The notes under the pieces were generated by a model. It did no database searches. It had not been told where the DNA came from and worked only from the letters and a program-made list of their open reading frames with translations. Below, piece by piece: positions 25,257 through 33,356 of a stretch of DNA of 64,000 bases. The stretch is from Methanomicrobia archaeon (GTDB taxonomy: Archaea > Methanobacteriota_B > Thermococci > Methanofastidiosales > NM3): positions 1-64,000 of the forward strand of contig JAUVXU010000004.1 of assembly GCA_030603445.1 (NCBI GenBank). Reading direction: 5' to 3'. The translations under genes were made by a program, and so were the position numbers. How positions within the stretch are numbered: the stretch's first letter is position 1; each line of letters starts with the position of its first letter.

Positions 25257-25386
25257 TTATCTCATACAAATACCTGATAATATTCCGCCTGTCATAAGTC
25301 CAAACATCAAGGCGAAGTTGTACATTCCCATCAAAGTCCCTGATGAGCGTTGTGTTGATGCCTTGGACACGAACGACAAGTTCAGT
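25257..25386 (-). pseudogene. remnant of an MFS transporter C-terminus
   Basis: A minus-strand frame between two stops reads LNLSFVSKASTQRSSGTLMG followed by MYNFALMFGLMTGGILSGIC. This resembles an MFS helix pair (RG-x2-MG-x-YN ... G-x3-GP/G-x2-SG). It has no start, is only about 43 codons long, and the rest of the transporter is missing, so it looks like decayed debris at the left edge of the AT-rich island. Confidence 0.45.
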
Positions 25387-25436
25387 TAAGCAAGAGAATA
25401 TACCATGCACACTTACTGCACATTTAAATATGTTTT

Positions 25437-25586
25437 TCACAAACCTAATTTGTACATTATGCTCAAATTGAAGAGTTGTAATTTGTCTATTACACGGGCT
25501 TTTTTTATGCTTTTCTCAATAGCTTCATCTGCTAACTCAACAAAATCAATTAGCTTATCTAAAACCTTTCTGAGTGATGAATCCAT
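25437..25586 (-). CDS. 49-aa leaderless helical small protein
   Basis: ATG at 25586, stop TGA at 25437. The protein begins MDSSLRKVLDKLIDFVEL, continues ADEAIEKSIKKARVID and ends MYKLGL. It is amphipathic, highly charged and probably all-helical. A TATA-like ATATATTAAAAA centred near 25615 lies about 29 bp upstream, the spacing of a leaderless archaeal transcript. No homology is recognised. It is divergent from the nuclease gene at 25826 and could be an antitoxin- or regulator-like partner; that is conjecture. Confidence 0.5.
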   Translation of the reverse strand: MDSSLRKVLDKLIDFVELADEAIEKSIKKARVIDKLQLFNLSIMYKLGL

Positions 25587-25825
25587 TAATTATTTTTTTA
25601 TCTTGATTTTTAATATATTTTTTCTCGAATTTTCTGAACACGTATTTTTTGTGCAAAGTCTGAAAAAAGGGAATAAATTTAAGAATATTTAATCTGTATT
25701 TATATTAATTTTTAAAAATAATTAAAATAAAGCAAAGAAATATGTATTATGGCCCATTAGAATCTTTCAAAAGGGATGATTCTAATTAAAGAAATTTTCC
25801 TTAAAATAAGAGGGTGGAATACTAA
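25587..25825. other. AT-rich divergent promoter region of the nuclease island
   Basis: 239 bp between the divergent 49-aa gene and the nuclease gene. It holds the TATA box of the small gene (about 25605-25620). A purine-rich GAGGGTGG at about 25811-25818 lies 7 nt before the nuclease ATG. Nothing else is recognised. Confidence 0.4.
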
Positions 25826-27616
25826 ATGAAAAATTTTGAAATATTGAGTCAATATAATAGAAGAGATTTAAGAAAATTGGCCAAAGGAAAAATATCAGAA
25901 ATCGTTGGCATAAATTCTGAAAAAGTATTAATCAACCTCAGTAAAATATTGGGCAACTATGAGAGCATTAGAAATAATATTGAATTTAGAAAACCTCCGG
26001 CGCATACAATTCTCGAAGTCTTATTTGATGCCCCAAATCGTCTTGTAAAGTTTGAGGATTTGAAGCCAATAGTTATAAAAAAAATCAAAGAATACCAAAA
26101 ATTATCAAAAGATATGGATTTTGATGACTCAGCTAAAAATTATCATTTGTATGCTAAAGTATTGAATACTGCTTGGGAGTATGAAGGAGATTTATTGCCT
26201 GCCGAGGCAAATATATTAAGAGTGCTTAGAAAAGAATTGAATATTTCAAAAAAAGATCATCAGTATATTATGGCTCATCCCAAAATCAATAGACTAATTT
26301 TTAACGAAGATATGTATAGGAATGAAATAGAATATTTATCAAGAGAAGGCATAATTCTGATTTACAAAAAAGATAATGATGATTATTTTGTTTTATCTGA
26401 AGAGACAGTAGAGAGTCTCAATGAATTATGGGGAATAGAACTTGAACCTGATCAATTTTTAAGATTATTAAATATATTTAACAATATCCAATTGTCTAAA
26501 ATATTGAAATCATTTGAGTTACCTTGTTATGGTAAACAAGAAGAGAGGATTAATCGAATTTTTTCTAATGAATTAAAACCCAGCAAGATATTATACTCCT
26601 TATCTAATGAGAACTTATCCTCTTACTTGAAAATAATTAATCTTCCCCCATATGGAAAGAAAGAGGAAAGAGTATTAAAAATAATTGACCATTTCAAATC
26701 CAACAAAGATTTAGAAAAACCAGAACCAGAGAAGAAAAAAGAAGTAGTAGTTGAAGAGAAATTATTATCCGAGGAAAAGCGAATAGACTTGTTGTCAAAC
26801 TTAAACGTTGAACAACTGTACACAATAGTAGAAAAACTAGATCTCCCAAAATCGGGTCCAAAAAAAGTTCGCATTGATAAATTAGTTAACAGTCGATACA
26901 ATATAAGGACTATTTTAAATTGTCTTAAGATAGATGATATAAAAGATATATCCAATAAAATAGAAGCAAAATCTTATGGACCTAAATCGGATCAAATTAA
27001 TAACTTGATTTCTTACTACCGAGAGATAATCACTAAAGAAAGTACGTTGCCTACCAAACAATTATTTAATCATTACGACGAATTAAGCTGTCAAGACAAA
27101 CGAATATATCCTAAAGAAGACAATTTGGGGGAAATAAATACAGCGACAATTGCAATAGACTTTGAAAGAGTGACTAAGTATATATTCAAAAACATTTTCA
27201 AATTAGAAACGAAAACCCAAAGGTTTGGAAAGGAAGAACCTGATGGTACTATCATAGATGATGAAGGAAATATTTTTTTCTATGAGTGCAAAACGGTGTT
27301 AAATCCACCCTACACTCTGCCAATCGCTCACAGATTACAAATTAGGAATTATATTCAGAAAATTTCAGGAACAAAATATGAAGAAAATTTCAAGGGTTAC
27401 ATTATAATTTCGCATAGTTTTTCAGATAATATCAGAAAAAAACTTCAAGAAATAGAATCCCCCATAGATGTTCCAATAAGTGTTATTGAAGCAAATGATT
27501 TGGCTGCTTTTGCTTCTAAATGGAAAATAGATTATCCAACAGATACATTTCCAATTAAACAAATCGTAAAAAATTGGAAAATTGCCACTAGAGATTTTGA
27601 AAAGGTTTTACGATAA
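25826..27616 (+). CDS. SAP-repeat protein with C-terminal PD-(D/E)XK nuclease domain
   Basis: 596 aa, not a family I can name. Residues ~120-200 (EGDLLPAEANILRVLRKELNISKKDHQYIM) recall TerB-like helical domains. Four SAP-like helix-turn-helix repeats follow (about 222-248, 262-289, 327-354, 369-397), each with LP-x2-G-x-K or YG-x-K near its middle; these usually bind DNA. The C-terminal nuclease has E447 in DFERV, D473 in EPDG, and E487-C-K489 in FYECKT, the restriction-endonuclease-like metal site. The codons are much richer in A+T than in flanking housekeeping genes, suggesting transfer. Defence or DNA processing is plausible. Confidence 0.75.
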   Translation: MKNFEILSQYNRRDLRKLAKGKISEIVGINSEKVLINLSKILGNYESIRNNIEFRKPPAHTILEVLFDAPNRLVKFEDLKPIVIKKIKEYQKLSKDMDFDDSAKNYHLYAKVLNTAWEYEGDLLPAEANILRVLRKELNISKKDHQYIMAHPKINRLIFNEDMYRNEIEYLSREGIILIYKKDNDDYFVLSEETVESLNELWGIELEPDQFLRLLNIFNNIQLSKILKSFELPCYGKQEERINRIFSNELKPSKILYSLSNENLSSYLKIINLPPYGKKEERVLKIIDHFKSNKDLEKPEPEKKKEVVVEEKLLSEEKRIDLLSNLNVEQLYTIVEKLDLPKSGPKKVRIDKLVNSRYNIRTILNCLKIDDIKDISNKIEAKSYGPKSDQINNLISYYREIITKESTLPTKQLFNHYDELSCQDKRIYPKEDNLGEINTATIAIDFERVTKYIFKNIFKLETKTQRFGKEEPDGTIIDDEGNIFFYECKTVLNPPYTLPIAHRLQIRNYIQKISGTKYEENFKGYIIISHSFSDNIRKKLQEIESPIDVPISVIEANDLAAFASKWKIDYPTDTFPIKQIVKNWKIATRDFEKVLR

Positions 27617-27827
27617 GAAACAATCCATGAAAAATATTAAGAAATTCAATTTATTCACACTTTTTACTGCATTAGCTAAGATAAGCACTTCTTAGTTTTA
27701 TGAAGCTCTTACATTTTTTCATATTTTCAATGCATTGTGATATCCTCTACCCACAGCAGTTAACAATGTTTACTTGTATTACATTTTTAATTATTCCGGA
27801 GAATATAACGAGTTATTTCCGGGGGTA

Positions 27828-28358
27828 ATGATGGCTTTCGTTGTCGCTATTTTCTTTTATGTATTTAAGGAATATATTAATGCACCAGATATATTATTAA
27901 GAAAAGATTTTATTTATTTACTAAATAATGGCAAATATGCTATAAAATTGGAGGCATTGCCTATTAGAGATATTATTCTCCTAGATGTAAAAATATATTG
28001 TTTTAAAAACATTAATCAAGAAAAATCTTTTAAAAAAAGAATTAATTCAATCTTAAAAAAAGACACATATCATACAGACCAGATTTATCAAATCCCAGTA
28101 ATACTACAAGATAAATACATAGTCTTAGATAGAGAATCTGTATATTATGAACATTACTTAATTATTGATATTAATATTAGTAGTAAAATTGATTTAATAT
28201 CTTATTTAAAAGAAAAAAAGAATATTGATACCTTAAAAATTACAATTATTTTCACTAATAACAACAGTAATATATGCCATAAATCATATTTTATAAATTT
28301 AAATGACACTGAAATTAAAAAAATAGCTAAAGATATTAAATCAATACATTTAATGTGA
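27828..28358 (+). CDS. single-pass membrane protein of unknown function
   Basis: 176 aa from ATG 27828 (or 176 minus one from 27831, behind GGGGG). An in-frame TTG at 27774 would add 18 residues. One N-terminal transmembrane helix (AFVVAIFFYVFKEYI) anchors a soluble domain rich in beta-type Ile/Leu/Tyr segments with no recognised motif. It is AT-rich like the nuclease gene 211 bp upstream. It could be a membrane effector or partner of the nuclease, but nothing in the sequence proves this. Confidence 0.5.
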   Translation: MMAFVVAIFFYVFKEYINAPDILLRKDFIYLLNNGKYAIKLEALPIRDIILLDVKIYCFKNINQEKSFKKRINSILKKDTYHTDQIYQIPVILQDKYIVLDRESVYYEHYLIIDINISSKIDLISYLKEKKNIDTLKITIIFTNNNSNICHKSYFINLNDTEIKKIAKDIKSIHLM

Positions 28359-28487
28359 TAGTAATATTAGCTATTTTTTAAATAAAGATTTTTTGTTCAA
28401 ACTTTCCAATTAAATGCACGAGATGTAATTAATGTGTAAAACTCAATCAAAGATTAAATTTTTATTTATTAGAGATATAAAAAACTA

Positions 28488-28494
28488 GGAGGGG
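28488..28494 (+). promoter_or_regulatory. Shine-Dalgarno GGAGGGG before an ATT start
   Basis: GGAGGGG, then 5 nt, then ATT (28500) in frame with the lipoprotein. The frame has no ATG, GTG or TTG between the stop at 28470 and TTG at 28539, and the latter falls inside the signal peptide. Confidence 0.6.
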
Positions 28495-28499
28495 ATAAA

Positions 28500-29420
28500 A
28501 TTAAGAAAAATACCACCATAATAATAATTATTATAATATTGTGCCTTTCTGCTGTTTGTATCGGTACAGATAGCGATAACGATAATGAGACCACTACAAC
28601 TACACCCCCAACGACGACGATTGTTCCAACTACGCCTTCTGAACATATGTATTACTCTCAATTAGATATAACAAGTGTAACATCTAATAATAACAAAATA
28701 ACTATTGAAGGAACAACAGACCTTCCTTCAGGTTCAACTTTGATTGTAGGTGTAAAACTAGCAAATCTCGAACCAGAGGACACCTGGGTTGGTGTAGATG
28801 CACATGCAGAAGTTTCCAATGGAAAGTTTTCTGTAACTATGGATACCATCACAAACCCTGCTTTTGCAAAAGGCCCCTATGTTGCTTCAGCATTTTTTAC
28901 TCCAAAGAATCAGGAGCAAAATGTTATTGACTGCGTTGGAGAAAATGGAGAATATTTGACTGGTGAGCATCTTCTTTTTGGAAATTGGAATATGTTGGAA
29001 GTAGAAGTTACTGTAGATTCACTAAACCTAAATATTCAAACTGAATACCCTATGGTAAAAGCTATAAATTATCCTTCTCACTCTGCGGAACGTGCTTTAG
29101 CCGAGTTTTTAATTTCGTGGCAAAATGAAGATTGGGAAAGAATGGCATCTTTCACTCAAAAAACGTGGAAACATGGTGAAGACGATCCCAATGATATAAT
29201 GTGGGCATGGTTTGGATTCATGGAGTTACAAGGAGTTGAGATAAATAGTGTGGTTCATACTAGTGAATGCGTAACTGATATTTCATTCACAATGTATTAT
29301 ATAATATTTAATGATGTAAAATCTGAAACGAGAGTAGCTCGGGTGATATGCGAAACAGAACCATATACACCAGACCCCTCTGGTGAATGGGGTGTTAATC
29401 CAATCTCAATATTGTCATAG
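28500..29420 (+). CDS. Thr-rich-linker surface lipoprotein
   Basis: About 306 aa if translated from ATT 28500: KKNTTIIIIIIIL forms a signal peptide ending in the lipobox LSAVC. After the Cys comes a Thr/Pro linker (TTTTTPPTTTIVPTTP) typical of archaeal surface proteins. A beta-rich domain follows (ITSVTSNNNKITIEGTTDLP ... GKFSVTMDT), which may be a carboxypeptidase-regulatory or CARDB-like fold. The C-terminal domain (AERALAEFLISWQNEDWERM ... FTQKTW) resembles NTF2/DUF4878-like cone folds. Function unknown. A strong hairpin terminator follows. Confidence 0.6.
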   Translation: MKKNTTIIIIIIILCLSAVCIGTDSDNDNETTTTTPPTTTIVPTTPSEHMYYSQLDITSVTSNNNKITIEGTTDLPSGSTLIVGVKLANLEPEDTWVGVDAHAEVSNGKFSVTMDTITNPAFAKGPYVASAFFTPKNQEQNVIDCVGENGEYLTGEHLLFGNWNMLEVEVTVDSLNLNIQTEYPMVKAINYPSHSAERALAEFLISWQNEDWERMASFTQKTWKHGEDDPNDIMWAWFGFMELQGVEINSVVHTSECVTDISFTMYYIIFNDVKSETRVARVICETEPYTPDPSGEWGVNPISILS

Positions 29421-29431
29421 AATGAACAAAA

Positions 29432-29464
29432 AAATATTGGGATTATCCCAATATTTCTTTTTTT
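29432..29464 (+). terminator. intrinsic-type hairpin terminator
   Basis: A perfect 11-bp stem, AAATATTGGGA (29432-29442) and TCCCAATATTT (29446-29456), with a TTA loop. A T-tract (29458-29464) follows, beginning 11 nt after the lipoprotein stop. This is bacterial-style; archaeal terminators are usually plain U-tracts. Confidence 0.8.
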
Positions 29465-29778
29465 CCGTGTCATTAATACAAAGGTCATAAGTAATTTTTT
29501 TAAATAGATCCCCAGAATCATGATGGATTTTCACAAAAATTAGATATAATACTTCTATTCCTAAAAATGTTTTTTTATATGGGTAATTGTTTATATTACA
29601 TTTTTTATTGTCTCCAAATGTTAATATGCGGGTTCTAATGCAGTTGATCTACTAACCAACTTTTAATTTCTATCTATTTTTCGTAAATTAGATTTTAGAA
29701 AAACAAATATATTACTAGCGCCCTTCATAAAACATTTCTATAGGCAGATTTAATAAGAATGCCCACAGTCATTTTCAT
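29465..29778. other. intergenic region without a recognised gene
   Basis: AT-rich, with only tiny open frames. The TATA-like GATTTAATAAG at 29746-29756 is the likely promoter of sppA, about 25 bp before its ATG, so that mRNA should be leaderless. Confidence 0.45.
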
Positions 29779-30732
29779 ATGAAAATTCAAAATATTTTGG
29801 CAATAGCAGTCGTCTGCTCACTGCTTCTTATCTCAGGATGTATTATAGAAGGGGACGCTGCAGAAGAGTGCGCTCCGTGTGATGTTGAAGTAAAGATACT
29901 TGAATCCTCCGCCTTTGACAAGCAGACCATAGCAGAGCTAGAATCACAAATTGAAGCCCTTAGAACACAATCACTTGACCCTGACGGCAATATAGCCCTA
30001 GTGCGCCTCTACGGCGTTCTTGGGCAAGAGGACGTCGGCACTTTCAGAGAGTTATTAGTCCATATCGGTGATAGCAATAAGTATTCTGCTGTTGTTCTCT
30101 GGATAGACTCCCCCGGAGGAGGGGTCGGCACTACATCTGAGATGTACAAGGAAATACTAAAGCTAAAATCAAAGAAACCTGTGGTCATATTCTCAGGGGA
30201 TATGATAGCATCAGGCGGCTACTATCTGGCATGCGCAGGCGATGTTATAATCGCTGATGCAGACTGCCTTGTAGGAAACATTAGTGTCATCTATACGCAC
30301 ACAGACGCATCACAATACTATAGGGACTTCGGTCTAAAGATAACTGTCATAAAAACAGGTGAGTACAAGGACATAGGCGCCGACTGGCGGGCACTTACCC
30401 AAGAAGAGTACGACTGGATAGAAGGGATGGTGTATGACGAATACAACAGATTCGTTCGCGTTGTTGCAATGGGGCGAAACATTACCCTCGAAGAAGCGCT
30501 AAAGCTATCTGACGGGAAGATATGGACCGCAGAAAATGCGCTTAATGAAAGCTTGATCGATAGTGTCGGCGATCTTGAGGCAGCAATAAAAATGGCAGAG
30601 GATCTAGCGGGGCTTATAAAAGCAGAAGTGGTACCGTTCGAAATGTGGGACGAAGGCTCAGTAAAGTCAGCCGAGTACTACAATCCTCTTCGGTACCAGT
30701 GGGAAGCAACGCTGAATAACCCATTTAACTAG
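29779..30732 (+). CDS. sppA: signal peptide peptidase SppA (S49 family)
   Basis: 317-aa membrane-anchored serine protease that degrades cleaved signal peptides. A lipobox-like LLISGC (Cys21) suggests lipid anchoring in place of the usual transmembrane helix. The short N-terminal coiled coil (FDKQTIAELESQIEALRTQ) is common in archaeal SppA. The catalytic Ser145 is in IASGGYY and the Lys197 general base in TGEYKDIG; WIDSPGGGVGTT is the oxyanion region. Its 3' end overlaps the convergent FKBP gene by 8 bp. Confidence 0.9.
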   Translation: MKIQNILAIAVVCSLLLISGCIIEGDAAEECAPCDVEVKILESSAFDKQTIAELESQIEALRTQSLDPDGNIALVRLYGVLGQEDVGTFRELLVHIGDSNKYSAVVLWIDSPGGGVGTTSEMYKEILKLKSKKPVVIFSGDMIASGGYYLACAGDVIIADADCLVGNISVIYTHTDASQYYRDFGLKITVIKTGEYKDIGADWRALTQEEYDWIEGMVYDEYNRFVRVVAMGRNITLEEALKLSDGKIWTAENALNESLIDSVGDLEAAIKMAEDLAGLIKAEVVPFEMWDEGSVKSAEYYNPLRYQWEATLNNPFN

Positions 30733-31381
30733 AAAATTCTACTTCCTCGAGTTCGGGGAAGTACTTCCCTACTTCCTCTTTCAATATTGTTCGTATGGCT
30801 TCCTCAAGCTCCTTCTTGATGCCGGGCACCTTTAAGACAGCCTTGCCTTCCTCTATTGTTATGGTGGTCTTCGGGTTATAATATCCCATGTGCAGCTCAA
30901 GGAGTGCCTTAAGCTTGTTTTCGGTCCCTTCTATAACGGACAATATCTTCACAGTGTACTCAAGTGTTCTTCCTGCCAGAGAATGGTTAAAGTCTATTGT
31001 AACACGGCCAGAGGATACGCTCTTTACAGTTGCCCATTTTCCCCCTATGTCCATGCTTAGGCCAGGGCGCGGCATTACGCCTTGTCGTGAGAATTCCCTC
31101 ATAGGGACTGTTGTTACTAGTTTTGGGTCACGCTTTCCAAATCCAAGGTCAGGAGTCACTCCTATAACCCTTTCCTCTCCGATCTCCATCTCCAGAAGCG
31201 CCATGTCAAGGCCTTCTATTACATGCCTTGCCCCGACAATGACCTTGACGGGCTTGTAAATCCTATTCTTCTCATACAGGCCGTATTCCTTTGCCTTCTC
31301 TTCGTTTGTAACATCGAAGTACTTTCCTGTGTTCTTGTTCTTTGAGATATAATCAATCTCGACAAAATCTCCTTCTTTCAT
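30725..31381 (-). CDS. FKBP-type peptidyl-prolyl isomerase (archaeal long type)
   Basis: 218 aa from ATG 31381, with AGGTGA at 5-nt spacing and a TATA-like run at about 31411-31424. An upstream frame extension would cross that promoter. The FKBP core is EGDFVEIDYISKNKNTGKYFD, VIVGARHVIEGLDMALLEMEIGE, followed by an IF/flap insert (LVTTVPMREFSRQG ... VTIDFNHSLAGRTLEYTVKI). A C-terminal ~70-residue domain (LELHMGYYNPKTTITIEEGK) is typical of archaeal 26-30 kDa FKBPs. It assists folding through proline isomerisation and chaperone activity. Confidence 0.9.
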   Translation of the reverse strand: MKEGDFVEIDYISKNKNTGKYFDVTNEEKAKEYGLYEKNRIYKPVKVIVGARHVIEGLDMALLEMEIGEERVIGVTPDLGFGKRDPKLVTTVPMREFSRQGVMPRPGLSMDIGGKWATVKSVSSGRVTIDFNHSLAGRTLEYTVKILSVIEGTENKLKALLELHMGYYNPKTTITIEEGKAVLKVPGIKKELEEAIRTILKEEVGKYFPELEEVEFSS

Positions 31382-31428
31382 CAATTCACCTGCATGAAGT
31401 TTATGGATGCAGTTTAAAAATATAACGC

Positions 31429-31908
31429 TCATTCATATTTTCGCAGATATGCGCCCTTATCAATGATATTTGCAAGCAGTTTTCCATTGAATACGGCAAA
31501 TCCAAGGAACTCACCATCAGACGATCCAACTAGCTTTCTGCCCAGCGATTCGCCTTTCGGGAGGTTCTCTTTGAATATGTCGCGCCCGTACAAAAAGAGC
31601 TGCGAAAGCTTTTCGTCAAGAACTATCGTATTTTTTTGTGCAGCGGGGTAAATTATCGTCCCAAATTCCAGGGATGATCGAAAAGCCCCCTTTACAAGCT
31701 CACCTATCTTTATGCCCTCATAAATGGGCAAAAGGTGTAAATCCCCCAATATCTCCTCCATTAGTTCTCCTGGCAAAAAGACCTCTCTAAAGCGGCCTTC
31801 CAAAACAATGGCACCTCCAAATGGCAGGATGTCATTTGGCACCATAAAATAATCAAGTACTGCATATAGTTTCTGCAGCTCATGTTCTGTTATTTTCCTT
31901 ACCTTCAT
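31429..31908 (-). CDS. Nip7-like PUA-domain ribosome biogenesis protein
   Basis: 159 aa from ATG 31908. The N-terminal pre-PUA domain (KITEHELQKLYAVLDYFM) leads to VLDEKLSQLFLYGRDIFKENL, the link typical of Nip7 (compare SFLYGNHVLKSGL), and a PUA domain ending GFAVFNGKLLANIIDKGAYLRK. Nip7 acts in pre-rRNA maturation. The gene overlaps the YkgJ-like gene by 29 nt and is probably cotranscribed with it and the FKBP gene. Confidence 0.7.
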   Translation of the reverse strand: MKVRKITEHELQKLYAVLDYFMVPNDILPFGGAIVLEGRFREVFLPGELMEEILGDLHLLPIYEGIKIGELVKGAFRSSLEFGTIIYPAAQKNTIVLDEKLSQLFLYGRDIFKENLPKGESLGRKLVGSSDGEFLGFAVFNGKLLANIIDKGAYLRKYE

Positions 31909-32368
31909 AGAAAAACCGTGTGAGTGCCATTTCAAGGCGGATGCGCTGTATCAAGGGGATAAGCCATGCTGGCATCGGTGCCTTTTCTGTAGTTTCTACC
32001 CCCGGGCACGCAGTATCGATATAGATGTAAACTATGGTGCCGTCCGGAAGCTTATATGCGTTATTCGTGCTCCCATCAAATGGTTTTGGGTATGATGCAA
32101 ATGGGAACAATCTGCACACGACAGGTTTTTGGTCGTGTATGCTGCATTTCATGTCGTTTTGCAAAACGCATCCGCCGTCCCACTCGCGATGGGAAAGCAC
32201 AAAGCTCTGAATGTTAATAAGATACTCTGCAAAGTCCATGTCCCCGACAATACGCTGCAAACGGTCCAGATCGTTTTTTGTAAGCGGAATAATCCTGTTA
32301 TGGCAGCATTCTCCGCAAACCTTGCATTCATACTTTTGGCCAGTATAGGGCACAAGATGTTCTTTCAC
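31880..32368 (-). CDS. YkgJ-family Cys-cluster protein
   Basis: 162 aa, GTG start. The YkgJ/UPF0153 signature is clear: CKVCGECCHNRIIPLT (residues 15-30), then GGCVLQNDMKCSIHDQKPVVCRLFPF (~65-90), with later CPG. These cysteines are expected to bind zinc or an Fe-S cluster. Function is not established for the family. It follows the POR/VOR cluster on the same strand, 39 nt after porB. Confidence 0.8.
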   Translation of the reverse strand: MKEHLVPYTGQKYECKVCGECCHNRIIPLTKNDLDRLQRIVGDMDFAEYLINIQSFVLSHREWDGGCVLQNDMKCSIHDQKPVVCRLFPFASYPKPFDGSTNNAYKLPDGTIVYIYIDTACPGVETTEKAPMPAWLIPLIQRIRLEMALTRFFYEGKENNRT

Positions 32369-32372
32369 AATA

Positions 32373-32400
32373 AATAATAGAAAAGAAAAAGATAAAAAAG
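32373..32400 (-). terminator. oligo-T terminator after porB
   Basis: On the minus strand, CTTTTTTATCTTTTTCTTTTC begins about 7 nt after the porB stop. Plain T-rich runs are the standard archaeal terminator. Partial readthrough into the YkgJ-like gene is possible since no separate promoter is clear. Confidence 0.5.
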
Positions 32401-32407
32401 GTTTTGT

Positions 32408-33355
32408 TTAAAGCTCCGAAAGTTTTACAAGGCGTTCCCAGCGCTTGTCAAGCTCTGTTTGGATGCTGTCAAGGAATTCCTTGTTCTTTGGTGCCAGCAA
32501 GTGCTTGAATCTTCCCTGTGTCTTAATATAGTCTACTAAGGGTATCTTCTCCTTCTTGCCTGCTGCAATGAGCTTCGACTGCCCGGTAAGCGAGTATTTG
32601 TCATCAACGACCTCATATAACGGCCAGAAACAACAGTCCACTGCAAGCTTGGCAACTTTTATGGCCGCATCGTTAGGATGCCTCCACCCTCTAGGGCACG
32701 GAGCCAGCGTGTTCATGAACTTTGGGCCCTCTATCTCCATTGCTTTTTCTACCTTTTTTATTAGGTCCATGTAGTAGCCAGGGGATGCCTGTGCCACGTA
32801 TGGCAAGTGGTGTGCCGCCATTACCTCTGTTAGGTCTTTTGGATACTCCTTCTTACCAGGAATGACCGTCCCTGCAGGAGACGTCGTGGTAGCCGCACCC
32901 ATGGATGTTGCGGATGACCGCTGGATACCTGTGTTCATGTATGCCTCGTTGTTGTAGCACACGTAAAGCATGTCATGGCCTCTTTCCATTGCTCCGGAAA
33001 GCGACTGTATGCCTATGTCGTACGTACCGCCATCGCCGCCAAATGCTATGAACTTTATCTTCTTGTCAGCAGGGATCTCGCCGGTGCGCTTACGTGCTCG
33101 AAACATTGCTTCAGCACCGCTTATCGTCACAGCCGAGTTCTCGAACGCGTTGTGTATGAACGGATTCTTCCATGCAGTGTATGGGTAAAGCGTCGTTGAC
33201 ACCTCAAGACATCCTGTGGAGCAAGATGCTACAACAGGGTAGTTGGTCGCCAGCAGTATCTGCCTGACTATTATAGACGCCCCGCATCCTGCGCAAAGCC
33301 TGTGTCCGCCGGTGAGGCGCTCCTCTCTTTCTGAAAGCTGTTTTAGATTTGCCAT
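32408..33355 (-). CDS. porB: pyruvate:ferredoxin oxidoreductase beta subunit
   Basis: 315 aa from ATG 33355 behind GGGGTGA. This is the TPP-binding subunit: CAGCGAS and STGCLEV near the N-terminus and the late Cys in APCPRGWRHP provide Fe-S ligands. GGDGGTYDIGIQSLSGAMER with NNEAYMNTGIQRS is the TPP/Mg2+ motif. The pattern (HRLCAGCGASI, YPYTAWKNPFIHNAFEN) matches PorB and differs from the second beta subunit in the window. Overlaps the porA stop region; last gene of porGDAB. Confidence 0.92.
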   Translation of the reverse strand: MANLKQLSEREERLTGGHRLCAGCGASIIVRQILLATNYPVVASCSTGCLEVSTTLYPYTAWKNPFIHNAFENSAVTISGAEAMFRARKRTGEIPADKKIKFIAFGGDGGTYDIGIQSLSGAMERGHDMLYVCYNNEAYMNTGIQRSSATSMGAATTTSPAGTVIPGKKEYPKDLTEVMAAHHLPYVAQASPGYYMDLIKKVEKAMEIEGPKFMNTLAPCPRGWRHPNDAAIKVAKLAVDCCFWPLYEVVDDKYSLTGQSKLIAAGKKEKIPLVDYIKTQGRFKHLLAPKNKEFLDSIQTELDKRWERLVKLSEL

Positions 33356-33356
33356 A

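Noticed and set aside
25246-25440. 64-codon minus-strand frame
   Set aside because: A different frame of the same strand carries the recognisable MFS remnant; this frame has no motif or start signal.
25405-25692. 95-codon plus-strand frame
   Set aside because: It overlaps the 49-aa minus-strand gene, whose TATA box and product look far more credible; the plus product is a Phe/Ser-rich shadow.
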